Assembly: GCA_021815405.1 (NCBI GenBank)
Contig: JAKAGV010000001.1
Location: 558,001-622,000 of the forward strand
DNA from: Bacteroidota bacterium
GTDB lineage: Bacteria > Bacteroidota > Ignavibacteria > Ignavibacteriales > Ignavibacteriaceae
Direction: 5' to 3'
DNA: 64,000 nt
Positions 62,286 through 64,000 of the stretch are shown here, one piece after another. Position 1 is the first letter of the stretch; every line of letters begins with the position of its first letter. The position numbers were made by a program, and so were the translations under genes. The notes beneath the pieces were generated by a model. That model was not told where the DNA came from. It searched no databases and was given only the letters and a program-made list of their open reading frames with translations.

Positions 62286-62384
62286 ATGAAATACATAGTT
62301 CTAATAATAGTTGCAGCCTTGTTCGTCTTCTTCCTCTGGAGAAAGTTTAAGAAAGCCTCCGAAGGAAAAGACTGCTGCAAGTAA
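62286..62384 (+). CDS. 32-residue single-TM protein with CC tail
   Basis: A tiny protein: one TM (MKYIVLIIVAALFVFFLW), a basic stretch, and GKDCCK at the end. It resembles FeoB-associated Cys-rich membrane proteins in layout. Located between CusA and the Met/His-rich protein. The copA operon has a similar CC-tailed protein. Confidence 0.6.
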   Translation: MKYIVLIIVAALFVFFLWRKFKKASEGKDCCK

Positions 62385-62414
62385 AATCAAATAAAAATAT
62401 ATGGAGTACATAAA

Positions 62415-62822
62415 ATGAAAAACATCATAAAAATTTCGTTTCACTCTGCCGTTATTCTTTTTATAGCGGCTTCTCTTTCGTTTGCTCAGGATTCAACCAA
62501 GAAAGCAGACCATCAAATGAACCACATGAAGATGGATATGAATGGAATGAAAATGGACCACAACATGAACATGGACAGCAGCAAGAAAACTGAAGGAATG
62601 GACATGAAGAAAGAACATTCATCGCCCGTTGCATACGAAGGTGTAATTGATTTGAAATCAATTGACGATAACAAAGACGGAAAAATCTATCAATGCCCGA
62701 TGGATTTTAACGTTCTATCAGATAAGCCCGGTACTGACCCAAAGTGCGGAATGAAGTTGAAAGAAGTTACCCTGGCTCAAGCGAAAAAAAATTTAATTAA
62801 GCACGGCTTTAAAGTAAAATAA
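62415..62822 (+). CDS. Exported Met/His-rich protein with C-terminal CPM...CGM metal-binding domain
   Basis: A 135-residue protein: signal peptide (residues 1-24), a Met/His/Asp-rich repeat region (MNHMKMDMNGMKMDHNMNMD), then the C-terminal ~60-residue domain YQCPMDFNVLSDKPG...DPKCGMKL ending with a helix. That domain is nearly identical to the C-terminus of the CusB adaptor, showing domain duplication. A free periplasmic Cu/Ag chaperone for the pump is likely (CusF-like in role, not in fold). Confidence 0.85.
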   Translation: MKNIIKISFHSAVILFIAASLSFAQDSTKKADHQMNHMKMDMNGMKMDHNMNMDSSKKTEGMDMKKEHSSPVAYEGVIDLKSIDDNKDGKIYQCPMDFNVLSDKPGTDPKCGMKLKEVTLAQAKKNLIKHGFKVK

Positions 62823-62858
62823 TCTACTTAATCACAAATAAAATTTCTCGAGGTTAAA

Positions 62859-64000
62859 ATGTTACGTAAATCGGCTATACCCTGTTTCTTATGTGTCATT
62901 CTTTCTTTTATTATTTCTAATTCAATTTATGCTATTCCTGCTTTTTCGCGCAAGTACAAAGTTGGCTGCGATATGTGCCATACTATCTACCCGCAGCTTA
63001 ACGCCTTCGGAAGAGACTTTAAGAACAACGGATTCCGCACGCCCGATGAACTGGTTTCTCCTAGCAAAGAGAAAAGCTTTTGGGATAAAGGATTCGGCGA
63101 AGTGCCGCTTGATTTGCATGGAAAAATAAATCAAGAATTTTATCCTAACGATCAACGCATAGGCACAGAAACCGGCATAGATGAAATTCAGCTTAACGCC
63201 GGAATAAACTTCTCTCAAAAAGTTTCATTCTATTTACACACGCATCTTTGGGAATCTGGGCATGCAGGCGAGCCTTTGGCAATTGAAGTTCGCATTAATG
63301 ATTTGTTCGGCAGCAGCCTTGTTAATCTCCGCGCCGGACAATATGAATTGCCTCTTTCATTCTCCCCTGAAATTGAAAGGCTCATGGCATTCAATTATTT
63401 AATTTATAGCCAAACAATTGGCGGTAATTCATTTTCTATAGACCAGCCTCAGCTCGGTTTAGAATTATCCGGCGATCTTGGCAATGATTTTTGGTACTGG
63501 GCAGGCATGGTAAACGGCAACGGCTTTGAGACAGACCCGATTACCGGTTTATTTGACAACAATCCGGCGAAAGATTTTTACTTCCGCCTTGCCAAAAATT
63601 TTGATGAGAGCACAATAGGTTTATTTAGCTATGTTGGCAGCAATTCAGTTTTCCCGGACAGCATAAGCTTTAGTCACACAGATAATTTTATTAGAACCGG
63701 CGGAGATATTCATGTGGTTGTTAATGATATGTGGGACTTTAAGACAAGCGTTGTTTACGCACAAGACAACAATTATAACGGGCTGAAAAATAAAACTTCT
63801 TACTACGGCGGCTTTATTGAATGTAATTATTTCCCGGCTGATAGATGGGTAATTGTAGGAAGGTATGAAATGGTTCAACTTAAAGATGCTGCTGCTGCAC
63901 CTGACCCGGAATCTCCTAAAACAACTTGGGCTATTACTCCGGGTTTCCAGTATTTAATTCTTCCAAATGTTAAGGTCGGATTGGAGTATCAAGTACGGCA
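62859..64000 (+). CDS. Outer-membrane barrel protein with N-terminal CxxCH heme motif (3' end outside window)
   Basis: At least 380 residues, open at the right edge. A signal peptide ends near residue 27; then KYKVGCDMCHTIYPQLNAFG gives a c-type heme site (CxxCH) followed by FGRDFKNNGFR, and a long beta-rich region typical of outer-membrane porin-like proteins. It probably exposes a heme to the periplasm for electron transfer or metal reduction. GAGG precedes the ATG. It closes the CusBA operon in this window; its true length is unknown. Confidence 0.8.
   Translation, partial: MLRKSAIPCFLCVILSFIISNSIYAIPAFSRKYKVGCDMCHTIYPQLNAFGRDFKNNGFRTPDELVSPSKEKSFWDKGFGEVPLDLHGKINQEFYPNDQRIGTETGIDEIQLNAGINFSQKVSFYLHTHLWESGHAGEPLAIEVRINDLFGSSLVNLRAGQYELPLSFSPEIERLMAFNYLIYSQTIGGNSFSIDQPQLGLELSGDLGNDFWYWAGMVNGNGFETDPITGLFDNNPAKDFYFRLAKNFDESTIGLFSYVGSNSVFPDSISFSHTDNFIRTGGDIHVVVNDMWDFKTSVVYAQDNNYNGLKNKTSYYGGFIECNYFPADRWVIVGRYEMVQLKDAAAAPDPESPKTTWAITPGFQYLILPNVKVGLEYQVR

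Noticed and set aside
1-64000. CRISPR arrays, rRNA and tRNA genes
   Set aside because: No direct repeat-spacer array, cloverleaf or rRNA-like stretch was noticed on either strand; a tRNA finder was not available, so a missed tRNA cannot be excluded.

Overview
The window most resembles a chromosome of an Ignavibacteria/Chlorobiota-Bacteroidota type bacterium. It is AT-rich, has SusC-like TonB receptors with a carboxypeptidase-like N-domain, a signal-peptide-rich Gram-negative envelope, and AAGGAG-type ribosome sites with several TTG starts. This placement is inference from protein flavour only. Almost all of the window is accessory DNA: a mosaic left end, then about 55 kb of metal-handling genes.

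Left mosaic (1-8.6 kb): a HerA/VirD4-like conjugation ATPase; a compact AAA ATPase / radical SAM-SPASM / Cys-rich peptide cassette that looks like an undescribed RiPP locus (precursor built of Cys-x-Pro-x tetrads); a C-terminal remnant of comM cut by an antisense HTH gene; a RhuM remnant; and an AbiEii-type toxin-antitoxin pair.

Metal region A (8.7-29.3 kb): an RND heavy-metal efflux pair; a mer operon (merR with a textbook 19-bp-spacer promoter, a 55-aa Cys-rich peptide, merTP, thioredoxin-like protein, methyltransferase, DsrE); small membrane and DUF302 proteins; a Crp-type regulator with a C-terminal frameshift; an orphan LuxR-type response regulator; and an iron block (FecA-like TonB receptor, FTR1 permease with C-terminal DUF2318, two FtsX-like permeases, LolD-like ATPase, CopD-like protein). 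The receptor and FTR1 transcripts carry the same 17-bp inverted repeat. A porin gene interrupted by one amber codon follows.

Metal region B (29.3-64 kb): seven putative operons, each preceded by a sigma54-like -24/-12 element and, 40-65 bp further upstream, an array of four TTTAAA-like hexamers spaced 9-10 bp. A 7TM histidine kinase and an NtrC-type activator lie in the middle of these operons. Most operons begin with a tiny metal-binding protein (YHS domain, His-rich or CC-tailed single-TM). They continue with CopA ATPase/cupredoxin, a site-2 protease and a broken nuoM, nuoJK with isoprenoid/lycopene-cyclase-like enzymes, an ICMT-like methyltransferase and TonB receptor, a spermidine-synthase-like membrane protein, a multicopper oxidase fused to a CopB-like barrel, and TolC-CusB-CusA. 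The last gene, an outer-membrane protein with a CxxCH heme motif, runs off the window. Together this reads as one copper (or silver) regulon covering sensing, binding, oxidation, export and envelope remodelling.
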